64,000 bases of DNA, from positions 480,287,392 to 480,351,391 of the forward strand of contig CM042694.1 of NCBI GenBank assembly GCA_023614405.1, read 5' to 3'. Both the position numbers and the translations under genes were made by a program. The notes under the pieces are model-generated. The model had not been told where the DNA came from. It did not search any database and was given only the letters and a program-made list of their open reading frames with translations. Below are positions 48,872 through 60,478 of this stretch, piece by piece (the first letter of the stretch is position 1; each line of letters starts with the position of its first letter). The stretch comes from Avena insularis (taxonomy: Eukaryota > Streptophyta > Magnoliopsida > Poales > Poaceae).

Positions 48872-50465
48872 ATGGAGACCGGAACTATTGACTCCCTTAC
48901 CGTATCGAATCTACTTCACCAACATCATCGTCTATCACATGGGGGCGTTTCTCTGAATCAATCATTCTCTAACCCTGAAATGCCCAGCCGCCACCCTCTT
49001 GCCTGTCCCGGCCACCCCCGTCGCGGACTGGTAATTTCTCTTGTCCATTTGTTATTTTTTGGTACTCTTAAGCTATGAAAGCGTTAGAATGTTGCTCAAT
49101 ATCATGACTGATATTGTCATTTCGTTTGCACCCACATATGGTTGGTCCTATCCACATCATTAGCTTCTCTCTATTATTTCCTTTATTGCATTGTCACACT
49201 ATATAATCCTGCAACACTAACTTATAGATGCTATTCTTTCCGAGCGCTCACTTGGGTCATGCAAACTTCTCGTAGAGGATCCAACACTGACAATCTTACG
49301 CCAAGGAAGGTTGAAGTGTGAGGTTTTCATGTGTTACTTAGGCCAGTTTCTTGTCATGTTAGTAACTCATATAACCTGTATGCATAATAAGTTAATAAGT
49401 CATTCTACCTAAAACCTTGCCTTAACATTTCCATTCATGTTTTATTGTCTCTCTATTTGTGAATGCTTTGAGTAATTCCAAAAATTTCCATCTAGTTTGA
49501 ATCATACAAATGGTCATTTTTATGCTATCTTTTTGGTGTTTTCAACTGCTTTCATCCTTCCAAACCAGGTAGCAAGTTTAAATCGTACATCTGGTCAATT
49601 TTAATGCTATCTTTTAGATGTTTTCAAGTGCTTTCATCCTTCCAAACCAGCTAGCTAGTTTGAATCATACATCTGGTCAATTTTAATGCTAATCTTTTGG
49701 TGTTTTCAACTTATTTCATCCTTCCAAACTAGCTGACTCGGTTTTAAATGCCATGCCTAAATGCAGAGAAAGGACAAAGGAGTACAAGGACTAGAGTTCC
49801 AGCTGATCGACTTAAATTCTACTAGCAGATTAACTAGGAGTCACACCTTCTTGAGAAGGAACTACTGTGAGCCTGAACGAGCTACTTTAAGTTCATACTT
49901 ACTTAAATGATATGTACTTTGTATAATACAAGTTTCTATTGTTCTTTGTTTTAACCTCTTTCATCATATTTTACTAGGCTACAGTTAAAACCAAGCAAGA
50001 GTCCTCAGAAAGCAGGGCTAAAAGTTGTGATCCCTCTACCCATTCATCCTTCCATTGCATTTTTGAAGGAAACAACATTGTTAACATCCCACCTAGAACA
50101 ACTCCTGCATGTGATATATATATATAAAGATTGTATTGCATGCAGAAAGAAAGGGTGTAGCTGCTCTTAGATCTGTAGCTGAAATGTTGAAAAAGAGGGT
50201 AGATGGTACGATAAAGCGTGTCACCATGTACCGATCTCGTATTGATGATGCAACTCTTCTTTTTGATATTTTAAAATGCAGATCGTGTCTAATGATCTGT
50301 TGTAATTTTCAATTTCGAGAGACCAACTTTTATCTTTGGGTAATAAGTAGTTTGAAATTCTCTTTTTCGAGAGAGGAGTTTAAATTTCTCATGTTTATTA
50401 ATCAACTTGTTGGCATTCCTATGCTATTATGCAAAACATGGATCCTACTAAAAATGCCGAAATAG
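48872..50465 (+). pseudogene. Gene-like segment, possible exons, no clean model
   Basis: An ATG at 48872 opens 53 codons (METGTIDSLTVSNLLHQHHR start, PGHPRRGL end) up to a GT donor at 49031. Exon-like open pieces bounded by AG and GT follow at about 49228-49309, 49764-49860, 49980-50119 and 50145-50280. The last contains ERKGVAALRSVAEMLKKR, then VTMYRSRIDDATLLFDIL. The first two pieces do not join in frame, so the gene is either broken or differently spliced. No known domain was recognised. Its position before CACTA subterminal repeats suggests a transposon-borne gene. Function unknown. Confidence 0.25.
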
Positions 50466-51075
50466 TAACACGCCATACCGTGAAAGACCGTAATAGTAAT
50501 GTACTGAATAGTGAAAGGACGTGATTGGTCAAATATAGATGGGGTTCTATGAATAGTAAAATTCCCGAATAGTAAAAGGCCTGAATAGTAAAAGTAATGA
50601 ACAGTAAAAGGCCTGAATAGTAAAGAGCCTGAATAGTAAAGCCTTGAATAGTAAATGGCCTGAACAGTAAAGGACCTGAATAGTAAAGGCCTGAATAGTA
50701 AATGGCATGAATAGTAAGAGGCCTGAACAGTCAACATCCTAAACAGTAAAAGGCCAGAAAGCAGTAATGGAACTAAATAGTATAAGTTATGATTCATGAA
50801 AGGCCCGAATAGTAAATGGCCAAAACAGTAACATGCTAGAATAGTAGTAGGATGGAACAGTAACATGCTAGAATAGTAGTAGTCCAGAAAAACAATAGGC
50901 CAAAATAGTAACAGGCTGGAATGGTGAACGCTAGATTGGAAGAGGTCCTGAACAGCAACATGCCTTCCAACAAAAAGGCCTAGAACAAACTGAAAGAGAC
51001 GGGATTTATGCATAGTGATGGGCCTAGGGAAGGCCTTAACAGTAAAGGCCGACATGGCATAGGCCGCTAATGGGC
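50466..51075 (+). repeat. GAATAGTAAA minisatellite (probable CACTA subterminal repeats)
   Basis: About thirty copies of a 16-20 base motif around CCTGAATAGTAAAAGG, with variants AACAGTAAA and AGTAGTAGG. It ends about 500 bases before the CACTA terminal sequence at 51578. CACTA elements carry such short repeats near their ends as transposase binding sites, so this is a reasonable but unproved reading. The open frame on the minus strand through it (51055-50402) is repeat-derived. Confidence 0.65.
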
Positions 51076-51578
51076 TGCACAGTGTTGAACCGAGCTGGGT
51101 CTTAAGCAGGACAAAACAGTAACGTACCTGAAATTAACAAGCCGCAGCTGGGCTGCAAAGTTGTGGGCTCCGTTAATGCAGGGAAGAACTCCAGTGGTCC
51201 AAAACAGTAACAGTCCATATTCTTATTGGGCTTCTCTCATGGGTCGGCCCACTTAATGGTTAGCAATGCTTGGATAGCCTTGGCTTCCTCCATGGTTTTT
51301 TGACCATTAATGGCAATAATTGGCAGTTAACGATGCTTGACACGTGTCGGTTTGCATGACGTCAGCAGTCAACAGGGCTGGAAAACCGATCTATGACGAC
51401 ACGAATTTCCGTGGCTAAAAGGTGCGATCCGCCATGGTCAGGAAAAAACTGTGATTCATTCTTTGGTGATGAGGCTTTTACCATAGAGGCCATCCGCCGC
51501 GAAAGACTTTTCCACCACGAAAAATGGGCCTTCAACTAGGAAAAATGTCTGTTGTAAAAGCCAACTTTTCTTGTAGTG
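51076..51578 (+). mobile_element. 3' end of a CACTA (En/Spm-type) transposon
   Basis: The segment ends CTTTTCTTGTAGTG at 51578, the reverse complement of CACTACAAGAAAAG, the classic CACTA terminal inverted repeat. Internal motifs CCGCCATGG, CCGCCGCG and TTTCCGTGGC resemble other grass CACTA ends. It interrupts a repeat unit of array B, which starts at 51579. A 3-base duplication would be ATA at 51579-51581. The opposite end was not found in the window. No transposase (TNP2 domain) is recognisable nearby, so it is probably truncated or non-autonomous. Confidence 0.65.
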
Positions 51579-54520
51579 ATAGGACGCCATGCGTAAATAT
51601 TTTTTTTTGTGTTTTTTCTTTATTTGATGTGTGATTGTTTTCAAAACGGATTCAAAATTGTGAAGATGGAAATTCTTATGAAGAAGTTCATATTGTCAAA
51701 ACTCCCATCGATTTGTGATATATTGACTTCCTGATGGGTCCCTCCAAAAGCTTTTTGTTGAACTTAGTTTAAAAGCAATCTACAATTAACTTACTTCTAT
51801 TACTTCAATTAATTTGACCTATAGCTAGTTTTGATAAATCGACATAAAGTCATTCAAGTGGGCGGAGTTTTCTGGAAAGCTTGAAAACTCATAAAACTTG
51901 GGAATCACAAGTTAAGCATGGCCCGCTATGTTTTTAAGCTGGTCGTGTGGCATTTAGAGCATATTCTTCGGAATTCCTTTGCAGGAAAGAACTTACCTGT
52001 AATCACTTGAAAATTTGAAAACTGTTTTTCTTGATAGTTGGAAACTCCCACCGGTGGTACTGTTTACCACAAGAGGATGCATCCATATACCTAATGCGGG
52101 AACTATATCATAAAATATGATGAAGATAGGGTGATGACCTTGTTGGCCATTTTGGTCGAAACCCAAGAATTAATGTTCATACGATGTAGGCCAATACTAC
52201 GAAGCAGCCAAAGTACTTTTTTCTATTCAAAGCTGTCGAAGCACGCATTTCTCATTTTTCAAGGCAAGTCATACACATAAGAGGATGCCAAGGGAAATTA
52301 TTTTGTTTTTTATTTGTTCTATTTGAATGTTTTCAAAATAGGACCAAATTCGTTGGTGTGCAGATTCTTAGCACAAAGTTAGTTGTATTTTTTAGAACTC
52401 TCAGTGGTGCTTGATTTATTGACATCGTGTGTACCTTCAAATGACATTTAGAAAATTAATGAGGAATCTACCGCGCTTACTTGTAGTTCAAATTTTACCT
52501 AATTTCTTTAAATCAACATAAAGTCATTTAAGTGGGTGCAGTTAGCTAGGGAAGCTTGAAATGTGCTAAGACTACTTGGGAATTGTAAGAAAACATGGTC
52601 CACTTTTTCTGAAAACCGAGTGGTGGCACTTTGCTTTTTTTGCTGGGGTGTGTCCTGAGGGAGCAAGATGCTTCAATTAACATGAACTTGGTTGTTCAGC
52701 TTGAAACCTGTTCATACATGGTAGGCCAATTATGTGAAGCAGTTTTTCAAAAGTTGTCAACACTCATGTTTATCATTTTTCATGGCAGGTGGTACACGTT
52801 AAAGAACGCTATGAGTAAGTTGTTTTTTGGATTTTCCTTTATTTTCTTCTATTGTTTTCATAACAGGGTCAACTTTGTCGGCACGCAAATTATAAGAACT
52901 AAATTGAATATTTCAAAACTCTCGGTCGTTCTTGTATATTGGCTGCCTGGTGGTGGTACCATGGAATTCCTTTTGTAAAATTGCAAGAGCAATGTACCAC
53001 TTACTTGTAGTAGTTCAAATTAACTTGACCTAATTTCGGTAAGTCATTTAAGATAGGAAGCTTGAAAACTCTTAATTTTTTGGAATGGTAAGTAAAACAA
53101 GCATGGTCCACTATGTCAGAAAACATGGGCTTTATGGAATTCCAAGTCATGTTCTTCGAACTTTCTTTACAAAAAGACATCACCATTATATCGTCACTAT
53201 AAAGATAGAAAACATTTTTTCCTACTTGTTGGAAACTCCCACGGGCAGCACTGCTTACTATGCCAAGAGGTACCCATCTACCATATTAATGTGGGGACTA
53301 TATCATAAACTATAATGTTGATATGTCCATGACCTTGGTCCTTCAGGTTGAAACCCAAGAATTATGTTCGTACAGGTGGGACAATGTTGTGCAGCTTTTT
53401 TTAGAAGTTGTCAAAATCCCATGGTTATCGCGTTCATGGCAGGTTGTACACGTGACGTGATAGGATGGCATGTGTAAATCTTTTGTTTTTATTTATTTGA
53501 TGCGTGGTTGTTTTCAAAATGGATTCAAAATTGTCAAGATGCAAATTCTTATGAAGAAGTTCAACCTATCAAAACTCCGAGTTGTTTTTGATATATTGAC
53601 TGCCTAATGGTCCCTCCAAAATCTTTTTATTGAACTTAGTTAAAAAGCAACCTACAATTAACTTACTTTTATTAATTCAATTATATGACCTATAGCTAGT
53701 TTTGATAAATCGTCATAAAGTCATTCAAGAGGGTGGAGTTTGCTGGGAAGCTTGAAAACTCATAAAACTTGGGAAACATAAGTTAAGCATGGTCCACTAT
53801 GTCTTTAAACTGGTATTGTGGCATTCAGAGCCATATTCTTTGGACTTCCTTTATAGAAAAGAGCTTACCTGATCAGTTAGAAATTTCAAAAATGTTTTTC
53901 CTAGTAGTTGGAAACTCCCACCAGCGATACTATTTACCACAAGAAGATGCACCCATCTACCTGATGTGGGAACTTTATCATAAACTATGATGTCAATAGG
54001 GTCATGACCTTGTTGGCCGTTCATGTCGAAACCCAAGAATATTCATCACCGTAGGCCAATGTTGCGAAGCAACTTTTCAAGGCAAGTAAGACACATAAGA
54101 GGACGCCATGGGAAATTATTTCGCTTCTTCCTTGTTTTATTTGAGTATCTTCAAAACATGATCGAATTCGTCAGCATGCATATTCTTAGCATGAAAGTTA
54201 GTTGCATTTTTCAGAACTCTCGGTGGTGCTTGATGTTTTGACATCGTGTGTACCTTTAGACGACATTTGGAAAAAATCAAGAGGAATCTATCGCGCTTAC
54301 TTGTATTTCAAATTTGACCTAATTTCTTTAAATCGACATAAAGTCATTTATGTTGATGCAATTAGCTAGGGAAGCTTGAAATGTGCTAAGACTGCTTAGT
54401 AATTGTAAGAAAACATGGTCCACTTTTTCTAAAAACGGGGTGGTGGCACTTTGTTTTTTGACTGGGGTATGTCCCGAGGGAGCGAGACGCTTCAATTAAC
54501 ATGGTTAGTGGATGTACAGG
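51579..54520 (+). repeat. Tandem array B with higher-order structure
   Basis: Related to array A but diverged. Unit starts, judged by the GGCAGGT/GGCAAGT-TACAC line or its remnant, lie near 51579, 52263, 52787, 53440 and 54082. Units 1 and 4 are most alike (GATAGGACGCCATGCGTAAA against GATAGGATGGCATGTGTAAA), as are units 2 and 5 (ACACATAAGAGGATGCC against ACACATAAGAGGACGCC). Text of unit 3 (CTGGGGTGTGTCC, GCTTCAATTAACATG) recurs at 54460. This gives a three-unit period of about 1.85 kb. No coding frame is shared. The array stops at about 54520. Confidence 0.7.
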
Positions 54521-54746
54521 TTACATCAAGGACCTCAAAAAAGAGAAAATTACATCCAAGTCCATACATTTAGCATAAAGGACCCTAAAAATAAGAAAGG
54601 AAAATAGTTGGGTCTAGCTCCTTATCCACCATGGAGCTAAGCCATGCTCTTCATAGTAGTACCAGTAAGTTCCACTTGCCTTACACATGAGACTCGCATA
54701 ATAGAAGAATGACATATCATCACTATATAAAATTATAATAGGCAAC
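54521..54746 (-). other. Gene 3' end fragment flank, unassigned
   Basis: This 226-base strip is not part of array B and lies before the Athila LTR at 54747. On the minus strand it contains the short coding remnant 54697-54614 and probable 3' untranslated sequence. Element E inserted at its edge. The left flank GCAAC (54742-54746) would be the duplication, but its partner is not visible. Confidence 0.35.
54614..54697 (-). pseudogene. C-terminal gene fragment ending in EEHGLAPWWIRS
   Basis: On the minus strand an open stretch reads LMCKASGTYWYYYEEHGL and closes APWWIRS then TAG (54616-54614). The aromatic-rich, conserved-looking end suggests the last exon of a real protein, cut off upstream by element E. 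A partial inverted copy at 44029-44106 lacks the end. I do not recognise the family. Only 28 codons are left, so this is tentative. Confidence 0.3.
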
Positions 54747-56167
54747 TGATGAGTCCATTTTTGAAGCATATTTACCTTATATTTTTGCACAAGTAGAGTA
54801 GGATTTTTGGTATTTTATTGTTCTCATGCTCACCTTTTGTCCTTGCTCCAACAGGATCCCAAATTATTAAGTCTTTTGTGAATATATCAATTGTGACTAT
54901 CATGTTATGTAGTAATATGATATTTCTAAGTGATAAATGTCATTTAAATGATTTTCCACACACATGGGATAAGAGAGGATGCAAGGAAAGTCTACAAAGG
55001 GTTTAACGACCTATGATTCGGGGGGACCTTGCCCGTACCGGCCACCCGTACCACCTGTCAGCGTCTCCGCCTCGTCAAATACTCTCACCACGCAAATATG
55101 GATCTGAGACATGACATTCACAAAAACTTCCATCCTCGAAACACCATACAGGAGAAGGATCTGGAGAAACTAGGAGAAGGGCGAATCCTTACTGCTTCAT
55201 GGATCATCGGAGGACATCATATCATCCCCTTCATCCTCAACTGCTGCATCTCCATCACCATTACCATTCCCCTCATCCATACATTTGATCTTGTTGTAAT
55301 TCTAAATAAAATTGTGGTTTTCACTAGATTTATCTTTACACTTTTACCCATCCATATGAATATGATGATGTTGTTGATTTCTTCCATGTGTGAGTTGTTT
55401 CCTTTGTTCTTGGGGAGATTGATAAACCCTAGCATTATTATGAAATGAAATAAAGATGATCTATTATTTTGGTCCATGATCCATTGATCAATGATATTGT
55501 GTTAAATGTCTCTCTTTAGATGGTATGTGAAGTCTACCACATAGCATTTGCCTTTGGGACTATAGAGAGATAGATACCATTGGGACGTGCATGGGAGTAT
55601 TTCTAGTGCTATTTTGTGACAGTAATCATTGGCTTATAACCTACACGGTCAAAGGGGGATTAAGAGAGATTCACTAAGCTTATTATGTTATCCATGGGGA
55701 AACCCTTAATTGTGGTGGCTTGTATGAGTGATTGCTCTCAGGCATCGTAGTGGTTATTTTGAGATGACCTTAATACTTGATTCGAGAAGCGACTGCTCAC
55801 GAGTCTTGTAGTGAACATCTTATTGTGGAGCTCTCTCCATACATATTATGATGAAAGAAATAGATTATCCTAATCATGAATAATTGTCATATGCTAGTGG
55901 TGTATCCTACATCCCCGAGAACATTTTATCCTTATTGAGTTCCAATACCATTTCCTAGCATTTTCATTACTAGTTTACTTTACTTGCTTTTATTACTTTC
56001 TTGCACATAAATAGAAAATCTTTGAAACACCCTTTATGTGAAATCAAAGGCAGCTTACAATTATCCTTTGGTAGATAGTCACGAGGGGCATAAAGACCTC
56101 AACCAAATATCTCTTTATTGGTTCGATACTCTTATTTCGAAATTAGCTATAGTTGATCTATGCTCTT
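54747..56167 (+). repeat. LTR of element E (Athila type), 3' end lost
   Basis: It starts TGATGAGTCCATTTTTGAAG and runs to GTTGATCTATGCTCTT, where the family-X LTR begins. The usual last bases (like GCAGTCATCA) are absent. It carries a CCGTACCGGCCACCCGTACC palindrome block near 55035, then CTCCGCCTCGTCAAAT, as in the element C LTR. Gag of the same type appears beyond the insert, so this is the 5' LTR. The open frame at 55029-55448 is LTR leader. Confidence 0.75.
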
Positions 56168-58667
56168 TGAAAGGTAAATGGACGTCGCCTAGAGGGAGGG
56201 GTGAATAGGCGTTTTAAAATTATTACGGTTAAGGCTCTAATAAATGCAGAATAAAACTTAACGTTTAATATATAAAGACAAAGCCTATATCAACTTGGTT
56301 CAGCTAAGTGCACCAACAACCTATGATAAGCAAGACAAGCAATAAGGTGATACCAAGATATAATACTTCAAACACAAAGGCTATCACAATGTAAGTTGCA
56401 TAAGTAAAGGGCTAGGTTGAGAGATAATCGATGGATGCAGAGACAATGATTTGTTTCCCGAAGTTCACTTCCAAAGAAGCTACATCTCTGTTGGAGAGGT
56501 GCGGGGGCGCAATGTACTTCGAACGCCACAAGTGGCTCACCTCGAGGTGTGGTGGCTCGATGCTCACCCAATGCCACACAAGGCCTCACCCAAGATGCGA
56601 AGGGACGCAACTCACCGACGCCACAAAAGGCTCACCCTATTCTCCCGTGAGGTCGCCACAAAGGCGTACCCACGTTCCACTATGGGACACTTGATGGTGG
56701 TCACCGAACCCATACAAGGCTTGGGGAAAACTCCACAACTCAATTGGAGGGCTCCCAAGAAACGCCACAAAGGCTCCACAGTGCCACAATAGGCCAATAA
56801 GATTGGGGAATCTCCAGAACTCAATTGGAGGACCCAAGAATACACCACAACTCCACATAACCGTCTAGGGTTCCAAGAACCCAAGAGAAACAAGCCCAAG
56901 GGCTTGAACTCGCCGAATCTCCGAGGAGAACTCAAACCTATGCACCAAATCCAAGAGGCAAGTCCTTCTCTCTAAAATTCCACCAAAGCTACAAAAGCTA
57001 TTGGGGGAATAAGAGAGGAAGAACACAAAAGGAGAACACAAAACTCTCCAAGATCTAGATCCCAAGGATTCCTTCACAAAGAAGGGATTTGGTTTGGTGG
57101 GGGTTGTAGATCTAGATCTCCTATCTCAAATCCCTCAAAAAGATGCAAGAATCATAGGAGGGGGAAGGGGAGAGGGCAAGCTCTTCAAGGTCAACAATGG
57201 AGGAGAGAGAGAAGGGCAAAAACCAAGAAGAACAAGTGTCGCCCGAAGGGGAAAGGGGAGCACCTTTTAAAGGGCTCCCCGATCTGCCCGTTACTCATAG
57301 ATACGCGCACGACCGATAGTACCGGTGGGTGGCTGGTACTACCGGTGGCACCCAGCCAACGATCCAAAACAGCGACCCGAATGAACACGAAAAAAAGCTC
57401 CTGGCCGGTACTACCGCCTGTCCACCAGAACTTTCGGCAGGGTCGGTACTACCACCTAAAATACCAATCCAAGTTCCGTCAAATAGATGCAACCAAGACA
57501 TAGAGCATACTGAAGCGAAATCAGGGTTACCAGAAATTGATCCAGAATTAACACCGGTACCACCGAAGGAAAAATGCCCTAGCGGTACCATCGGTGGCCC
57601 GCCGGAACTACCGGTCAGGCAGAAACTCCAGAACCAAAACTGCCACAACTTTTGCATCCGAACTCGAAACGAGATGAAACCAATTTTGTTGGAAAGATAA
57701 CAACGTGTAGAATCCAAGGGAGAAAATACCATGAATATATATGTGAGATACCTCCCAAGGCGTGGATCCGGAAAAACCCGCAACATAAAAAACATAATAA
57801 TATATGCAAGGGAAAGTTGTTTTTGATGAACTAGATCTTGTTATGAAGATAACCACAAGATTTAGATCCTCACATGGACAAGAACCAAACAACAACCAAG
57901 AAAGATGATGCTATGTATGCAAAGGTTCAAGCTCTCTCTGAAAGATACGAACGAGTCACCCACTCGAGAGCCCCTCTTGATAGTACGGCTATCTATCCTA
58001 AACCCGATCTCCCAACACTACAAGTGACCGGTAAAATAGAAACCCTATCAAGATCATACCTTTGCCTTGAGCATCCCACTTGATCATGATGTAGATGATA
58101 TTGTCACCTTCAAGACGGAACACCTTTCTTGATTGCACTTTCTTGATGAAGTCTTGAGAAATGCTCCCCCATACTCCATGGGGAAGCCTCTTCTTCGAAC
58201 TTGTCTTCATCATTTCATGATTGCCGAGGAAGGAAAGCTTTAGGCATGAGATCTTCTAGAGATGACGCATCTTGAGCTTGCACTTCAATTCTTGATGATG
58301 TCTTGAAGATAGCCATGAGGACCTCCATCTTCTTCTTCTTCTTCTTCTTCAAGACATACTTGATCTTCTTGTTCTACTTGATTCCAATAGGCACAAAGCC
58401 CTTGGATGATGCTTCTTCTTTTTCATCCTTGAAACCAAGACATTGTCCAAGCGATGCCAATGGACAAACTTGATCTTCTTCTTCTTCTACTTGATTCCAA
58501 TAAGCACAAAGCCCTGGACGATGCTTCTTATTTTTCATCCTTGAAACCAATACATTGTCCAAGCGATGCCAATGGACAAACCTACAAGTGAAACTCAATT
58601 TGCACATTAGTCCATAGGGATTGTCATTAATTACCAAAACCACACATGGGGCATACATGCCCTTTCA
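56168..58667 (+). mobile_element. Family-X LTR, copy 2
   Basis: A 2500-base copy starting TGAAAGGTAAATGGACGTCG and ending GCATACATGCCCTTTCA, colinear with copy 1 (14892-16515 plus 24750-25406). It includes the GGTACTACCGG-rich part near 57320-57460 and the CTT-rich part at 58330. It is longer because of a repeated segment near 58400-58580 (TTGGATGATGCTTCTTCTTT and GCGATGCCAATGGACAAAC occur twice). Flanks are CTCTT and ATGGG, so no target-site duplication is seen. Sequence of element E is missing on at least one side. Confidence 0.78.
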
Positions 58668-59347
58668 ATGGGGCCCATTTATTTCTGAAATGCAAGGAAG
58701 TAAAAAAGGTTTGGAGATTAATTGGGTTGGAAGAAGGTTGTGAACGCATGTGCGGATTTACTGCTATTATTATTAAGGAATTTTTTATCTATATTATTAA
58801 GGAATTTTTTTTGTAGGAGATGATACATAGATGAGGATCCTTACACTGTCACCTATTGCATTTTACCGAATTATGTTGGACACTAAAATTGAGAGGCTAT
58901 TCTGATGATGAATTGAAACTTAAATTGTTTAGCCAAACTCTAACGAACACTGCTTTAGCTTGGTAAAGAATTTGCCCTATAGAGAAAATTCATACTTGGG
59001 AAAAGCTTAAAGGAGAATTTGTATTTCGATTATTTCCCAAAGTAAAAACTGCTGAAGTAAGGAAGGCAAACACGAATTTCAAGAACCACCCAATAGAAGG
59101 TTTGGTAAGAGCCTTCAAAAGGTATAAATCTATCATTAATAGATGTCCCCATCATGATTTACCTGAATGGTACATTCTACATATTTTCTATGGGGGACTT
59201 AATCAAGAGATTAAGCGTGAAATTGACACTAATTCTGGAGGTTCTTTTATGGACTTAAGTATAACTAAATCTTGGGAATTCTTAGAACGAATTCGTCACA
59301 ATAGAGAAACTTGGGGATTTGATTTAGGCGACAAAGGAGGGATATAA
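58668..59347 (+). pseudogene. gag: Element E gag (Athila capsid), broken
   Basis: Readable from about 58830 (DEDPYTVTYCI, then LKLRGYSDDELKLKLFSQT) with a stop after ALAW. It then continues in frame from 59102 (YKSIINRCPHHDLPEWYILHIFYGGLNQEI, split here only by the text) to TAA 59345-59347. The pattern matches the gag domain of element D. The 5' leader and the start are missing because of family-X copy 2. It would be the capsid protein. Confidence 0.75.
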
Positions 59348-59950
59348 ATTGAATATGATTATCTCAATGCTTATAAGGAATCCAGTAAGGTTAAGGAAAC
59401 AACTATTGAACTTCAACTTTATGAGGATATTATTCTGCAAATCCTTCAGTATTTTATAGAACACATTGAAGCTCCAAAGAAAGATTGGCTTCAATATACT
59501 CCACCACCCGAGCAAGTTGAAGATGTTGAGATAAAAATTGTGGCCCCTATAGAGCCATTAAATAAAGAATAACCTTATGTTGAACCCCTTCCTTTTCCAA
59601 CAACTATGAGAAAACATATGGTAGCCCAACAACTTTATGAACAGCTAGAAGAGGGAAAAATGTTCATCAAGAAGCTACAAGAAGAGGCAAAAATAGAAGA
59701 AATTAATCAAGGAGGCATGCAAGAAATGGGTGATCCAACTAAATAAGATATACTAACCATGTTTGCACATTGTAATGTAATCGAGCTAGACACAGAATCT
59801 TCTCAATTCATTAAAAAGGTAAAAGCTAAAGATGTTGGTAAACCTATTCTTCCTTGCACCTTTGGTGAATCTTCTTATTATGGCCTATGCGATATTGGAA
59901 AAACTGTTAATGTAATCCCTTATAATTTTGGGATTTATATTTTTGTTCCC
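59348..59950 (+). pseudogene. gag: Element E gag tail and protease start, truncated
   Basis: After the stop the text continues with LNAYKESSKVKETTIELQL, then DWLQYTPPPEQ, HMVAQQLYEQLEEGK and an acidic stretch, to a TAA near 59743. From 59759 it reads FAHCNVIELDTESSQFIKKV and the protease site GLCDIGKTVNVIPYNF, where CDLGASVSVMP is usual. Sequence homology ends about 59950. RT and the rest are missing. Confidence 0.65.
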
Positions 59951-60423
59951 TTGGTTCCTTAGTTGTACTCAGTTTTCCCCATCCGCTAAACTTTTTCTCA
60001 CTTTTTCGCATGGGCTTCTCTGAAACTCCCATAGAGAGCTCGAATGGCACCTATCGCCAGGTTGACCATTATGCTGATATGTGGGGCCATGTCATGTGGG
60101 ACCGTGTGGGGCCAGTAGGTCGGGACCGTGTTATGCTGACGCGTAGGACCGCACCGTGTGGGGCCAGTAGGTCGAGACCGTGTTTGGTAGTGCGCATGAG
60201 TGGGTTCTGTCTCTCTCGCCCAAATTGGCAGTTTTCTTTTTTTGATCGTTAATTGGCAGTTTTTAGAGCGCATTTTTCCTCTCTCACTAATAGTTATGTT
60301 TCTTTTTTGCCCAAATTGGCAGCAAATCTAGAGCAGCTTCTCTCTTCAATCATTCGTTCCTTTTGGCCCTTGTTTTTTCCCAATCTGGTAGCAAATCTAG
60401 AGCAACAAATCACACCACGTGTC
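59951..60423 (+). other. Unassigned region with direct repeats
   Basis: It starts where element E breaks off. CCGTGTGGGGCCAGTAGGTCG occurs at 60103 and 60154 with one base different in the following bases, a 51-base tandem. AAATTGGCAG-type lines recur at 60221, 60252, 60312 and 60382, two of them continuing GCAAATCTAGAGCA. No gene supported. Confidence 0.35.
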
Positions 60424-60478
60424 TAGATATATGCAAATCTAGACAAATACAAGTCACTTATTTCTGGACGGAGGGAGT
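60424..60478 (+). mobile_element. Stowaway-type MITE, right end only
   Basis: CTAGATATATGCAAATCTAG and GTCACTTATTTCTGGACGG, then AGGGAGT, match the inner and terminal part of grass Stowaway (mariner-like) MITEs, whose ends read CTCCCTCCGT. The left half is missing. Confidence 0.6.

Noticed and set aside
50402..51055. 217-codon frame on the minus strand, full of Phe, Leu and Tyr
   Set aside because: It is a translation of the GAATAGTAAA minisatellite, whose repeat length happens to avoid stops.
43548..54520. CRISPR-like array
   Set aside because: Units are about 630-650 bp of continuous homology without spacers, in plant DNA.
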